NCBI RefSeq assembly: GCF_024129865.1
Contig: NZ_JAMYFE010000076.1
Location: forward strand, 1 to 32,210
Origin: Stieleria tagensis
Lineage (GTDB): Bacteria; Planctomycetota; Planctomycetia; Pirellulales; Pirellulaceae
Length of the DNA stretch: 32,210 nucleotides
Direction: 5' to 3'
Shown: positions 8,126 to 17,402 of the stretch, piece after piece
Numbering within the stretch: the first letter of the stretch is position 1
How the letters are laid out: the number at the start of each line of letters is the position of its first letter
Translations under genes and position numbers: made by a program
Notes under the pieces: model-generated
Told to the model about the DNA's origin: nothing
What the model saw: the letters and a program-made list of their open reading frames with translations, nothing else
Database searches by the model: none

Positions 8126-11101
8126 TTAGCGAGTCAGTTCAATGACATCGTTGCCTTGGACAATTAAAGCGTCACTATCGGGTCGCACGAAAAAGGTTTC
8201 ATGGGATCCATCAGGCCAGTCCACTGTGACTGACAGACGCTGGTTCAGGTTGATTTGATCGCCCAGTCCAAAGTGCAGTTGACGTTGATTCGCACAAAAG
8301 AATCCGTCTCCGGTATTTAGTGCTGCCATGCGTTGAATGCCATTGCCGGACACGCTCACGTGGGCACCAATGGCATCGCGTGAACATCGCACGCCAACCA
8401 ATTGAATGTTGATCCAATGGGAGTGCGTGGGCGTGCGATTGATCAACAGTGCGAGAGGCTCGTTCTGGTGCGTGATCGCCAAATCGGTTCGTCCATCACG
8501 GTCGGCGTCGATCATCCACATTGCACGACCGACATGCGGTTTGCTGACATAGCCATGCTGTGACCTTAGATCGACCTCTTGATAGGTTTGCGCCGCCACT
8601 TGATGCAAGATTTGCAGGGGTTGCGAATAGCTGGCCGGTGGATCCGGACTGCGATAAACATGCCCGTTGGTAACCGCGATTTCATCGACCGAATCGTTGT
8701 CAAAATCGATTGCCTGGGTGCCGAATCCCAGCATCGAATAACTGACGTCGGCTATCCCGCGCAGCGATGCCGTGTCCGACCAGATGCCAGGATCGGTCTG
8801 TTCATACCAAGCGTTGTGTTCTTGTTCAAAATTTGTGACATAGAAATCCACGTCGCCATCGTCATCCAGATCAGCTGCGGCAATTCCCATGCAGGCTTGC
8901 GGGCGAAATCTGGCGTCGAACGCTAAACCGCGTAACGTTGCAGATTCCTCGAGTGTAAATTCTGGCCCATCGACGGCTGACCAATAGTGATTGTCGGTCA
9001 TGTCATTGGCAACGAAAATATCCAACCCGGCGGTGGCATCAAGTGCACCCACCACCAGTCCCAATCCGCGACCGGCGCGGCCTGGCACCACGCCCCACCG
9101 CTGGTTGGCGGCGACGAATCCTCCGGCGGGTCGACCGGCCAACACGACATCGGCTTCGGCGGGCAATTGCGTTGGCAAACAGGGACCGGGCAAACCGGTC
9201 TTGGGATCCTGACAGGAGGTCGCGACCGCATCCCGTCCAGAACAATATTTCAAACAAACCAAATCGGAAATTCCATCGCCGTCTAAATCAGCCACCGCGC
9301 CGCTGGTCGACCAGGAATCCGATGAATTGCTTGGCAACCAATCGGAGCGATCCGTAAAACTACCGTCGCCGTTATTGATCCAGACACGATCACGCCCGTT
9401 GTTGAAGACGACTAAATCGGCAAATCCGTCGGCATTGAGATCACCAAAGGTCACGCCTTGGGAAAACCCTTGATCGCCCGTCTGCGTGGATTCGGTCACA
9501 TCAACAAAGTCACCCTGCAGATTGCGGAACATTCGGTTCGAGTTGGAATCCAATTGGCCGGGCGTACCACCGCAGGATGCCACGTACAAATCACACCATC
9601 CGTCGTGATCAAAGTCCAGCGCGCAGCCGCCAGATTCCATTTGTGCATACAGAGGAATCATCTGCTTGTCATCAGCGTGACGCGTCGCCTGAATCACCAG
9701 CCCGCGTTCACTGGCTTCATCGCGCAATATCGGTGTCACGATCGGCCGCAACCGTTGATCGCTACGAGTTATCACCTGCTGGGCCAATTGCAATCGTGAC
9801 GGGGGAGGGTAGTGGTCCAAGGAGAGTTCAAACACCGGATCGTCCGCCGTCAGTTGCCAAGGCGTTTGGGCAGTTAGGCGTGGCACGATGGATTGCCGCA
9901 ATTGTCGGACTGCAGCGACATGCTCATCGGGAATGGTCATCGCAAACGCCGTCCAAGCTTCTGCCTCCCATAGCCGACCAAGTTCCACCAACGATCGCGC
10001 GACATCGACCACAATGGCGTTGGACCGATTTCCAAACCGATAGAACCGTTCTTTGTCTTGAGTGAATCGTCCCAGTCGTTCGGCTCGGCGATTGATCGCA
10101 TCGATAGCGTCCTGTGGTATCGCTTCACCGCGCGAACGCAACAGATGCAAGGTGCGTCCAAGTTTGGCAAAAACCTCGCCGATATCAGGATTGCGACGCG
10201 TGGATTCCCAATACGCGCGGGCTGCTGTTTGGTGATCCGATTGAATCCCTGCCCAATCACCCAAAACCGCCCAGTATTGCCATGTATCTTCAACGTCGGA
10301 CGGCAATCGTTGACTCCAACGTCCCAGGCGATCGTATTGCGAGGTCTGGACCAGGTATCGCCCGAACAACAACTGTGCGGGCCGACAGGCGTTGTCGGAT
10401 TCTAGAATCCGCAGCAGTGTCGGTTCTAAATCTTCCCAGCGACCGGAATCAAATTGCAGGCGTGCGGTAGCGATTTCCAGTCGCGTATCCGACGGATTGC
10501 GTTTGACCAGTTCGGCCATCGAGTTGCCTTCCATGTCACGCTGTTCGTTGGTGCTAAGTGAAAACAACAATTCACGATCGAACTGGCGTTGCCGGACCAA
10601 CCGGCGTCCATGCGAGCGGGCGCGTTGATGGTCTTCGACATTGATTAGAAAATCGAACAGATCGCGGCGAGTTTGGTGCCGATCGGGATAGGCGGTGACC
10701 ACCTGATCGAGTAAGTCGATGGCTTCATACAACTTGCCCACCGCCAGCAATGCCACCGTGGCGCGGCGGACCAATGATTCGTCATCAAAAGAATCGGCGA
10801 CTGAGGCATCAACCAGCAGCGCGACTGCCGTTTCCATCTGGCCATTCGCAAACGCCACGTCGGCCGCCAGTTGGATGACCGACGCGTTGCCCGGGTGCTC
10901 TAACATCGCCGCACGGACATCCCGATCGGCGTCCTCCCAACGCTGTTGTTGAACCGCTAGCGTGGCTTTGTCGATCAAGGACTGAGCGGGACTCTGGATT
11001 GACGTCACAGTCGGCTTCGCCACCGGCACTTCCGAACGATCACAGCCGATCATCAACAGCAGCAGTGCCGCGATCGGCAATTGACGCGGTGCATGTGTCA
11101 T
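8126..11101 (-). CDS. CRTAC-type lipoprotein with TPRs, FG-GAP/VCBS repeats and UnbV domain
   Basis: The product has 991 residues. A lipoprotein signal ends at Cys20 (LLMIGC); Asp follows at +2, which in E. coli marks inner-membrane retention. Residues about 40-360 are TPR-like helical repeats (for example WEDADRDVRAAMLEHPGN). From about 485 to 850 there are FG-GAP/VCBS beta-propeller repeats with Asp-rich calcium-binding loops (DFDHDGWCDLYV, DLDGDGISDLV, DLDDDGDVDFYV, DADRDGRTDLAI). The last about 75 residues form an ASPIC/UnbV domain (GAHVSVSGNG, then a VDWPDGSHETF segment). Such proteins are abundant in planctomycetes and probably mediate envelope protein or glycan interactions; the ligand is unknown. 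The gene converges with the small lipoprotein gene. The ATG start fits the signal peptide. Confidence 0.93.
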   Translation of the reverse strand: MTHAPRQLPIAALLLLMIGCDRSEVPVAKPTVTSIQSPAQSLIDKATLAVQQQRWEDADRDVRAAMLEHPGNASVIQLAADVAFANGQMETAVALLVDASVADSFDDESLVRRATVALLAVGKLYEAIDLLDQVVTAYPDRHQTRRDLFDFLINVEDHQRARSHGRRLVRQRQFDRELLFSLSTNEQRDMEGNSMAELVKRNPSDTRLEIATARLQFDSGRWEDLEPTLLRILESDNACRPAQLLFGRYLVQTSQYDRLGRWSQRLPSDVEDTWQYWAVLGDWAGIQSDHQTAARAYWESTRRNPDIGEVFAKLGRTLHLLRSRGEAIPQDAIDAINRRAERLGRFTQDKERFYRFGNRSNAIVVDVARSLVELGRLWEAEAWTAFAMTIPDEHVAAVRQLRQSIVPRLTAQTPWQLTADDPVFELSLDHYPPPSRLQLAQQVITRSDQRLRPIVTPILRDEASERGLVIQATRHADDKQMIPLYAQMESGGCALDFDHDGWCDLYVASCGGTPGQLDSNSNRMFRNLQGDFVDVTESTQTGDQGFSQGVTFGDLNADGFADLVVFNNGRDRVWINNGDGSFTDRSDWLPSNSSDSWSTSGAVADLDGDGISDLVCLKYCSGRDAVATSCQDPKTGLPGPCLPTQLPAEADVVLAGRPAGGFVAANQRWGVVPGRAGRGLGLVVGALDATAGLDIFVANDMTDNHYWSAVDGPEFTLEESATLRGLAFDARFRPQACMGIAAADLDDDGDVDFYVTNFEQEHNAWYEQTDPGIWSDTASLRGIADVSYSMLGFGTQAIDFDNDSVDEIAVTNGHVYRSPDPPASYSQPLQILHQVAAQTYQEVDLRSQHGYVSKPHVGRAMWMIDADRDGRTDLAITHQNEPLALLINRTPTHSHWINIQLVGVRCSRDAIGAHVSVSGNGIQRMAALNTGDGFFCANQRQLHFGLGDQINLNQRLSVTVDWPDGSHETFFVRPDSDALIVQGNDVIELTR

Positions 11102-11316
11102 AAAATTCAGATGATGAAACGGGACCGCAAATCGCCGCGCGCATCAATGAATCGGGTGGCGTCTGCGATGACGAGAAAGAAAAGGTCACGCGGATTCGCA
11201 TTCTAAACCCATGATCATTTGGCTCGCTGCCAAATCGGGTGCCATGACCGATGAACAGCCCCAGAAATCATGACAGAGTAGAAGGGCCCGTCACATCAGC
11301 ACCAAAACGGGTCCGA

Positions 11317-12102
11317 TTACCGATAGCGGTCTCGTGTCGTTGGTTTTTTGATCCGTTTGGAATCGGTATGAAAAACCAATTGAACGTGCAATGCATGATC
11401 GTTCAGATCGATCCCATCACGTTTCCGCTCGGCGCGCCAGAGGTATCCGATTTCAAGTTGTGTGTGGTCACCCAGATGCTGTCCGAGCGCCGCATAGACC
11501 CGGCTTTGTTCAAACCCATCGACCGGTCCCGTGCCTTGATCATCCAAGTTGAATCGCAGTGCACCGAAGCCCGTCAGATAGTGTGGCCCCTGTCCGATCG
11601 GATGAGAAACGTGCTGCAGCACACGTAGACGGGGGATCACACCGTCAATGTCATCGATGAATCGCTCCTCCAAACGGAATTGCGTCCCCGTGATCAAATC
11701 GCCCATCGTGTGATTGAGATGGAGTTCCTGCCAAGGAACGTTTTCGTTGGCTTCTTGGTATTTGTCGTTGTACTTGTAGCCGAACGAAAATGCGAACCGG
11801 TCGTTGAGATGCAAATTGAGAGCGGGTTTCAGAATCAGCTCGCTGAATTCAGAGACGTCATCCTTCAGACGCACTTCGGTTTGCATCGACGCGACCCATT
11901 GACCGCCCATCGGATGAACCACTTGAACCGGCATCCAGAGTTGGAAATCAGGATCCTCAGAACTTGCGTTCGTGCAGTCGAAGAGGGCCGGCAGGATCAG
12001 CACGATTGATAAAACCCGCGCAGCAAAACGAAGACCGTTGGCGGCGTCCACACCTACAGTCCGGCTGGGACAAGTCGTGTAGAGCTTTTTATCCATTGCC
12101 AT
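11317..12102 (-). CDS. DUF2490-like beta-barrel protein
   Basis: This 261-residue protein has a long N-terminal export signal (hydrophobic RVLSIVLILPALF, probable cleavage around NASS). Alternating beta-strand segments follow, rich in Trp, Tyr, Arg and Leu: WMPVQVVHPMGGQWVASMQT, ELILKPALNLHL, FAFSFGYKYNDKY, TQFRLEERFID and TQLEIGYLWR. The pattern and length resemble DUF2490, a family of predicted outer-membrane barrels of unknown function. The frame opens at a TTG (12108), but the ATG at 12102 is preferred and an ATG at 12096 is possible; none has a strong ribosome-binding site. It lies downstream of the oxidoreductase gene on the same strand, with a 200-nt gap that argues for its own promoter. 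Function unknown. Confidence 0.8.
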   Translation of the reverse strand: MAMDKKLYTTCPSRTVGVDAANGLRFAARVLSIVLILPALFDCTNASSEDPDFQLWMPVQVVHPMGGQWVASMQTEVRLKDDVSEFSELILKPALNLHLNDRFAFSFGYKYNDKYQEANENVPWQELHLNHTMGDLITGTQFRLEERFIDDIDGVIPRLRVLQHVSHPIGQGPHYLTGFGALRFNLDDQGTGPVDGFEQSRVYAALGQHLGDHTQLEIGYLWRAERKRDGIDLNDHALHVQLVFHTDSKRIKKPTTRDRYR

Positions 12103-12227
12103 GATCAATCGTTTCTATGCAATCTGCCCAATTCCTATCGCAATCAGATCCGCATGGTTGTGCGCCCGTCCAGACATCATCGTCTCGGCGCGCAGCAATA
12201 ATTGAATCCGCTGGCCGAGCCACCGAT

Positions 12228-12248
12228 ACGAACGTTAAAAACGTTTGT
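12228..12248. promoter_or_regulatory. AACGTT palindrome upstream of the DUF2490-like gene
   Basis: ACGAACGTT-AAA-AACGTTTGT forms a near-perfect palindrome with 9-nt arms and one G:T mismatch. It lies 62 nt past the oxidoreductase stop and about 125 nt before the DUF2490 start, both minus strand. Low GC and no U-run make a terminator unlikely; a transcription-factor site is a guess. Confidence 0.3.
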
Positions 12249-12309
12249 AACGAACAGAGTGGTCTTTGCCGCACGCAGTTGGCTGTGTTTAAAAACCGAT
12301 GAAGCGGGT

Positions 12310-14529
12310 TCAGGCGGATTCGGCAATCAGTTGAATCACCACGCCTTTGAACGCGGGTGTTTTGCTTTGCGGGTCGGCATGCCGGGCGACCAAAACGTTG
12401 GCTTCCGGGTAGTACATCAACGCATTGCCACAACGGATTGAATCAAAGGAACGCGCCAAAATTCCGTGCAACGCCCCGGTCTCACTTTTCACGGTGACCG
12501 GTTGGTCGTTGGCCAATCCAAACCGATGCAGGTCGTCAGGGTGCATCAAGATCACGTCGCGCCGATCTTGATTGCGATACAGGTCTTGTTCCTCGTAGAC
12601 AACAGTATTGAATTGTCCTTCACTGCGAACGGTCATCAACCGCAGTTCGTTGTCATTGGTCCCTTTGAGCGCCGGGATCTTGTGGCAATGCAAGACGCCG
12701 CGACCATCGGCGGTGCCGAACTGTGGTTCGTAAAACGTTCGTCCTTCGATTTGAAACTCTTGTTTGGTCTGATCGATGTCGCTGATTTTTTGATAGCCGG
12801 GGACAACGGCGCCGATCCATTTGCGGATCGTCGCTGGTTTCTCCAATTCATCCCAATCGACCCCCGCTACGTTGGGCAGGACAGCTTTGCCGATCGCTGC
12901 GATCACAGAAACCTCGCTGCGTGGTCCCGGCAACCGTGCCGGCCCGCCGTCGCTAAGCCGGACAAAGTTAAACATCGATTCTTGCGTGGTCGGCGCGGGT
13001 TCCTCGTCGCGTGCCAACACGGGCAACACAATCGTTTCTTCAGCCAATCCGTGCACATGCCCGGTGTTCGTCGTCGTGCTCAACATCACGCTTAATTGCA
13101 ACTTGCTGAGTGCCTGTGCGGCGAAGGTCGAATCGGGGTTGCTGCCGTACAAGTTGCCACCCAAACACAAGCCGACTTTCATCTGGCCGGTTGCTGCGGC
13201 TTCCATGCACTGCATGGTGTCTTTGCCGGGCGTGTCTGGCAAAGACACGGAGAACTTGTGCTGGAGCGCCGAAAAGATTTGATCCTTCAACTTGGGCGTC
13301 ACACCGACCGAACCGATTCCTTGAACGTTGCTATGGCCTCGAATCGGCATCAAACCGCACCCCGGTCGACCAACCATGCCACGTGCGAGCGCCAAATTGG
13401 CGATCGCTTGAACATTTTGGACACCATGGGCGTGATGGGTGATGCCCATGGTCCAAGCGAACACGGACCGCTTGGACGCTGCGTAGACCTTGGCAATCGA
13501 TTCGATCTTACTGCGTGCCAGACCGGATTTATTTTCAATCTCCTGCCACGAAAAATCGTCCACCGCAGCCAGCCATTCCGCAGTGCCGCTTGTGTGTTGG
13601 TCCAGAAAGTCACGATCGATCGCACCGGACTGCTTGATCGCTTTGGCCATGCCCCACAACAACGCCAGATCGCCACCGATGTGCGGTTGCACATAGTGGG
13701 TGGCGATTTTGGTTCCCATCAGCAAAGAAATCGGATCACTGGGGATGCGAAAATTGATCAGTCCCGTTTCCCGAACCGGGTTGATCACCACGACGTGACC
13801 ACCGCTGCGACGAACCCGCATCAAACTGGTCATCAAACGTGGATGGTTGCTGGCCGGATTGCCACCGATCAAAAACACCGTGTCGGCTTTTTCCAAATCC
13901 TCCAACTGAATGGTAGCGGTGCCGCTGCCGATGCTACTTTGCAACCCCACACCGCTGGCCTGGTGACAGTAGTAGCTGCAATTGTTGACATTGTTGGTCC
14001 CATAGACGCGCGCCAACAGCTGTAACAGGAACCCGGCTTCGTTGCTGCTGCGGCCACTGAAGTACCAGAACGTGTCGTCCGGTGCAGTGGCGACCAACTT
14101 GGCGGCAATGTCATCGATCGCCTGTTTCCACGTGATCACTTCGAAATGCGTGCTGCCGCGGCGATAGCGCAGCGGGTGGATCAACCGTCCCAACGATTCC
14201 AATTCGCGGGGCGAGCGGGTTTGCAGCTCGGCCAACGAATGCTGCTTCCAGAAATTGGGATCAATCCCAGGCTGCATGTCGGCGACCATGGCCTGCAAAC
14301 TTTTCTTGCAGACTTCGAACGAATGCCCCAGTTCGTTGACCATGCCGCCCTGTTGGCCGCCCATGCCGACAGCACAGGTCTTGCAACTATTGCGCGACCG
14401 CATCGCTTTGAACAGTTTCCAAATGCCGCCGGCTTCACGCCCTTTTTTGAACGTGTACCAAATCGCTCGAAATCCACCGCCGCTGCCGACTTTCACTGGT
14501 TTGATCCTGGTGTGACTGGCTGTTTCCAT
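12310..14529 (-). CDS. FdhF/YdeP-family molybdopterin oxidoreductase (formate dehydrogenase-like)
   Basis: The 739-residue product matches the YdeP-type branch of the molybdopterin oxidoreductase superfamily (usually about 750 residues). Visible features are RSRNSCKTCAVGMGGQQGGMVNE at the N-terminus and an NNCSYYCHQASGVGL segment whose Cys188-His189 sits where FDH-H has Sec140-His141. Cofactor-binding stretches include FLIGGNPASNHPR, GQFNTVVYEEQDLYRN and a C-terminal dinucleotide-binding region (MHPDDLHRFGLANDQPVTV). The N-terminal cysteines are C49-x2-C52 with C74 further on, not the CxxCxxxC of formate dehydrogenases, so a standard 4Fe-4S cluster is doubtful. No twin-arginine signal is present, so it is probably cytoplasmic. 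The substrate is unproven. The frame is open to 14958, but the ATG at 14529 matches the family start and leaves 174 nt to the divergent gene. Confidence 0.92.
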   Translation of the reverse strand: METASHTRIKPVKVGSGGGFRAIWYTFKKGREAGGIWKLFKAMRSRNSCKTCAVGMGGQQGGMVNELGHSFEVCKKSLQAMVADMQPGIDPNFWKQHSLAELQTRSPRELESLGRLIHPLRYRRGSTHFEVITWKQAIDDIAAKLVATAPDDTFWYFSGRSSNEAGFLLQLLARVYGTNNVNNCSYYCHQASGVGLQSSIGSGTATIQLEDLEKADTVFLIGGNPASNHPRLMTSLMRVRRSGGHVVVINPVRETGLINFRIPSDPISLLMGTKIATHYVQPHIGGDLALLWGMAKAIKQSGAIDRDFLDQHTSGTAEWLAAVDDFSWQEIENKSGLARSKIESIAKVYAASKRSVFAWTMGITHHAHGVQNVQAIANLALARGMVGRPGCGLMPIRGHSNVQGIGSVGVTPKLKDQIFSALQHKFSVSLPDTPGKDTMQCMEAAATGQMKVGLCLGGNLYGSNPDSTFAAQALSKLQLSVMLSTTTNTGHVHGLAEETIVLPVLARDEEPAPTTQESMFNFVRLSDGGPARLPGPRSEVSVIAAIGKAVLPNVAGVDWDELEKPATIRKWIGAVVPGYQKISDIDQTKQEFQIEGRTFYEPQFGTADGRGVLHCHKIPALKGTNDNELRLMTVRSEGQFNTVVYEEQDLYRNQDRRDVILMHPDDLHRFGLANDQPVTVKSETGALHGILARSFDSIRCGNALMYYPEANVLVARHADPQSKTPAFKGVVIQLIAESA

Positions 14530-14703
14530 CTTGCTAAATCGTACCAGCAACACCACGCCGGTGGGCTGACCGGCAAAGTTTGCCAAACCAAGGCCAAACC
14601 GAAGCGGATCAGATTCGTTTGATTCCAGACCGGCCGACTGCCGAAACTTTTCCAACGGTGTCGGTTGTTCTCGTGTCTTTTGATCAAACAGGTTGAGGTA
14701 GCT

Positions 14704-15366
14704 ATGCCACTTCGAAAGCTTTGGAATTCGATCCGTGGCAACGGAGACACGTCGGTGGCCAAGCCGGCGGAGACTGCGGCGGTCAATCCCAGCGATTCGA
14801 GCACCGCGACGACCGAAGCCCAGCCCGTGCTGCGGGCCACGATTCCGATCGCCGCTGCCACACCACAGGCTGGCCCGAGCCAATCCAAACCGGTGAAACA
14901 GACGCTGTCGCGCGAAGACAAAAAACTGTGTCGTCGAATTGAATCGATGTCCTTTCAATCGATCCTGGAAATCTCCGTTGGTGACGGTGCACGCGCATTG
15001 TCGCTGCTACAAACCAATCCGGTGAAACAATCCGACCCGCCGGTGCACTACATCGCAATCGATGAATTCGAAATGGGTGGCAATTCACTCTCGCTGCGTG
15101 GATTCCACAAGCAACTGCGTGAACACCACGCCAAGGCGCATTTGGTACCGATGCCGATCGACGCCGGACTCGATCGCGTGGTGCGAACGTTCGGACAGGT
15201 CGACCTGATCATCTGGTCAGCCGATCAAGCCCCGACGGCGGCTCAGCAACACCGGATCGCGCGGCTCAGCAAACCGGGAACGATCCTGTTTTCGCTGGAC
15301 CAAGGGCGCTGGAGCGAGACCCTGAGCGGCGCATCGGCCGCCGTCCAGACGCGACGAGCCGCTTAA
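14704..15366 (+). CDS. Degenerate class I methyltransferase-like protein
   Basis: The product has 220 residues. The first 70 are low-complexity, rich in Ala, Pro, Thr and Ser. From about 85 the order resembles a class I methyltransferase (Rossmann) fold: SILEISVGDGARALSLL (86-102, motif I-like), YIAIDEFE (117-124, acidic motif II-like), VDLIIWSAD (166-174, motif IV-like) and LSKPGTILFSLD (188-199). The Gly-rich loop is altered (SVGDGA), so SAM binding is uncertain and the protein may be a non-catalytic relative. The start at the ATG 14704 is supported by a GAGGT 5 nt upstream; the frame is open from 14665. It is divergent from the molybdopterin oxidoreductase, so shared regulation is possible. 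I do not recognise a named family. Confidence 0.82.
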   Translation: MPLRKLWNSIRGNGDTSVAKPAETAAVNPSDSSTATTEAQPVLRATIPIAAATPQAGPSQSKPVKQTLSREDKKLCRRIESMSFQSILEISVGDGARALSLLQTNPVKQSDPPVHYIAIDEFEMGGNSLSLRGFHKQLREHHAKAHLVPMPIDAGLDRVVRTFGQVDLIIWSADQAPTAAQQHRIARLSKPGTILFSLDQGRWSETLSGASAAVQTRRAA

Positions 15367-15372
15367 CAGCAG

Positions 15373-15408
15373 GCCAGGTGCAACCTGGCGCCAGGTTTCA
15401 CCCGGCCT
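15373..15408 (+). terminator. Hairpin after the methyltransferase-like gene
   Basis: GCCAGGT (15373-15379), a GCA loop and ACCTGGC (15383-15389) make a 7-bp stem 7 nt past the stop codon; an outer AGGCC (15371-15375)/GGCCT (15404-15408) pairing is an alternative. No U-run follows, so terminator function is tentative. Confidence 0.4.
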
Positions 15409-15479
15409 ACTGACGGCGTAAACCGGAGAATCGGAAAATTTTCTGGGATCGGCAACGTCGTTGTTTTGAGCTAGGTTTG

Positions 15480-15508
15480 TGGGTGTCGCAGGGCACCCCC
15501 TGCGCCCA
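15480..15508 (+). promoter_or_regulatory. glmS leader hairpin
   Basis: CGCAGGG (15487-15493), a CACC loop and CCCTGCG (15498-15504) form a 7-bp GC stem, extended by TGGG (15480-15483) pairing with CCCA (15505-15508) across a TGT bulge. It ends 37 nt before the glmS ATG. I do not recognise the glmS ribozyme core, so any regulatory role is inferred from position and stability. Confidence 0.4.
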
Positions 15509-15545
15509 TCTCTTTGCTCGATCCCAATTATCGACTGAAAATCTT

Positions 15546-17402
15546 ATGTGTGGAATCGTTGGCTACGTCGGCTCGGATCACGCCGGTGACTTTTTGCTAA
15601 ACGGCCTGCGTCGACTGGAATACCGCGGTTATGACAGTGCCGGGGTGGCTATCCACGGCGACGGCGCCTTTCACGTCACCCGCAGCGTCGGCCGCATTGA
15701 CGCATTGGCCGGTCGACTCGGCAGCGAGCCCATCGACGGCAGCACCGGCATCGGGCACACCCGCTGGGCGACTCACGGGCCGGCGACCGAGAACAACGCC
15801 CACCCGCACATCGGTGGTGACGGCGAAGTCATCTTGGTTCACAACGGAGTCATCGAGAACTTCCAGACGCTGAAAAACGAGCTGATCGAGAAAGGCTATC
15901 AATTCAATTCGGCGACCGACAGCGAAGTCATCGCCCACCTGATCGCGGAAGCGTTGAAGGTCACGCCGGAAACGCCCGACGATCCCCATTTGCATTACAT
16001 CCAGGCCGTGCAGTGGGCCGTGGCACAACTCCGCGGCACCTACGGCCTGGTCGTCGCCTTCCGCGATCGCCCGAATATGCTGATCGCCGCCCGCTTCGGC
16101 AGCCCGCTGGTGCTGGGCGTGGGAAATGGCGAGTATTTCGTCGCCAGCGACGCCTCGCCACTGGCTGGCTGCACCGACCGGATTGTGTACATGGCCGACC
16201 ACCAATTGGCCTTGCTGACGCCCGATGGGTTCACGGTCCTGCACCGCGACCAAGGCAAAGTCAACGTGCAGATCCAACCGATGGAAGCGGCCGAGGAAGA
16301 GGTTTCGCTGCAAGGCTTTGACCACTACATGCTCAAGGAAATCTATGAGCAACCCGAATCGCTAAAGAATGCGATGCGTGGTCGTCTGGACGAAGAAAAC
16401 GCGACGGCCGTGTTCGGCGGGCTGAACCTGACGCCCCAGCAACTGCGGAGTGTCGAACGAATCATTCTGACCGGCTGCGGGACCAGTTGGCACTCGGCCT
16501 TGGTCGGCGAATACATGATCGAAGAACTCGCTCGGATTCCGGTCAACGTTGAATACGCCAGCGAGCTTCGCTACCGCAATCCGCCGATCGATAACAACAC
16601 CCTGGTGTTTGGGATCACGCAGAGCGGTGAAACCGCGGATACCTTGGCCGCACTCCGCGAAACCAAACGCAAAGGCCATCGCACGTTAGCGCTCTGCAAC
16701 GTCGTCGGCAGCTCGATCGCACAGGCGGCCGATGGCGGAGTCTATTTGCACGCCGGCCCCGAAATCGGGGTGGCCAGCACCAAAGCCTACACGTCGCAGT
16801 GCTGCGTGCTGGCGATGCTGGCGCTGTACTTCGGACGCATCCGCCATCTCAGCTTCGAAGCCGGACAACAGATCATTCGCGATCTGAATCAAGCCCCCGG
16901 GGCCGTGCAAGAGGCGCTTAACTGCAATGAGCACGTCAAAACGGTCGCCGAAAAATACAAAGATGCGACAAACATCCTGTACCTCGGACGGCAAGCCAAT
17001 TTCCCCACCGCACTCGAAGGCGCACTCAAACTGAAAGAAATCAGTTATGTGCACGCCGAGGGCTATCCAGCGGCCGAAATGAAACACGGACCGATCGCTC
17101 TGGTCGATGAAAAAACTCCCAGCGTGTTCATCATCCCACAGGGCTCGACCTACGACAAAGTGATGGCAAACATGGAAGAGGTCAAAGCACGGGGCGGCCC
17201 GATTATCGCCGTTGCCAGTAAAGATGACCCGAATATCGAAGCCGTCGCCGATGACGTGATCCACATTCCCGATGTGCCCTCGATTATCCAGCCGATCGTG
17301 TCCGTGGTCCCGCTACAACTGCTGTCCTACCACATGGCATTGCTGCGTGGCTGCGACGTCGACAAACCACGCAACTTGGCCAAAAGTGTCACAGTGGAGT
17401 AG
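15546..17402 (+). CDS. glmS: Glutamine--fructose-6-phosphate aminotransferase (isomerizing)
   Basis: GlmS makes glucosamine-6-phosphate from fructose-6-phosphate and glutamine, the first committed step of amino-sugar supply for UDP-GlcNAc, lipopolysaccharide and (where present) peptidoglycan. The protein has 618 residues (E. coli 609). It begins MCGIVGYVG, with the Ntn nucleophile Cys2 after removal of Met. The glutaminase domain (about 2-225) shows RLEYRGYDSAG, GHTRWATHG and NGVIENF. Two SIS isomerase domains follow (about 290-425 and 460-600), with TGCGTSWHSALVGEY, GITQSGETADTLAAL, a GALKLKEISYVHAEGYPA segment and EMKHGPIALVDE. The C-terminus ends in the conserved LAKSVTVE. The frame opens 69 nt earlier, but only the ATG at 15546 exposes Cys2. 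No glmU or glmM lies nearby. Confidence 0.98.
   Translation: MCGIVGYVGSDHAGDFLLNGLRRLEYRGYDSAGVAIHGDGAFHVTRSVGRIDALAGRLGSEPIDGSTGIGHTRWATHGPATENNAHPHIGGDGEVILVHNGVIENFQTLKNELIEKGYQFNSATDSEVIAHLIAEALKVTPETPDDPHLHYIQAVQWAVAQLRGTYGLVVAFRDRPNMLIAARFGSPLVLGVGNGEYFVASDASPLAGCTDRIVYMADHQLALLTPDGFTVLHRDQGKVNVQIQPMEAAEEEVSLQGFDHYMLKEIYEQPESLKNAMRGRLDEENATAVFGGLNLTPQQLRSVERIILTGCGTSWHSALVGEYMIEELARIPVNVEYASELRYRNPPIDNNTLVFGITQSGETADTLAALRETKRKGHRTLALCNVVGSSIAQAADGGVYLHAGPEIGVASTKAYTSQCCVLAMLALYFGRIRHLSFEAGQQIIRDLNQAPGAVQEALNCNEHVKTVAEKYKDATNILYLGRQANFPTALEGALKLKEISYVHAEGYPAAEMKHGPIALVDEKTPSVFIIPQGSTYDKVMANMEEVKARGGPIIAVASKDDPNIEAVADDVIHIPDVPSIIQPIVSVVPLQLLSYHMALLRGCDVDKPRNLAKSVTVE

Noticed and set aside
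14530..14958. N-terminal extension of the molybdopterin oxidoreductase frame
   Set aside because: It overlaps the opposite-strand gene starting at 14704, is Arg-rich as shadows often are, and has no family homology; the ATG at 14529 matches the YdeP-type start.
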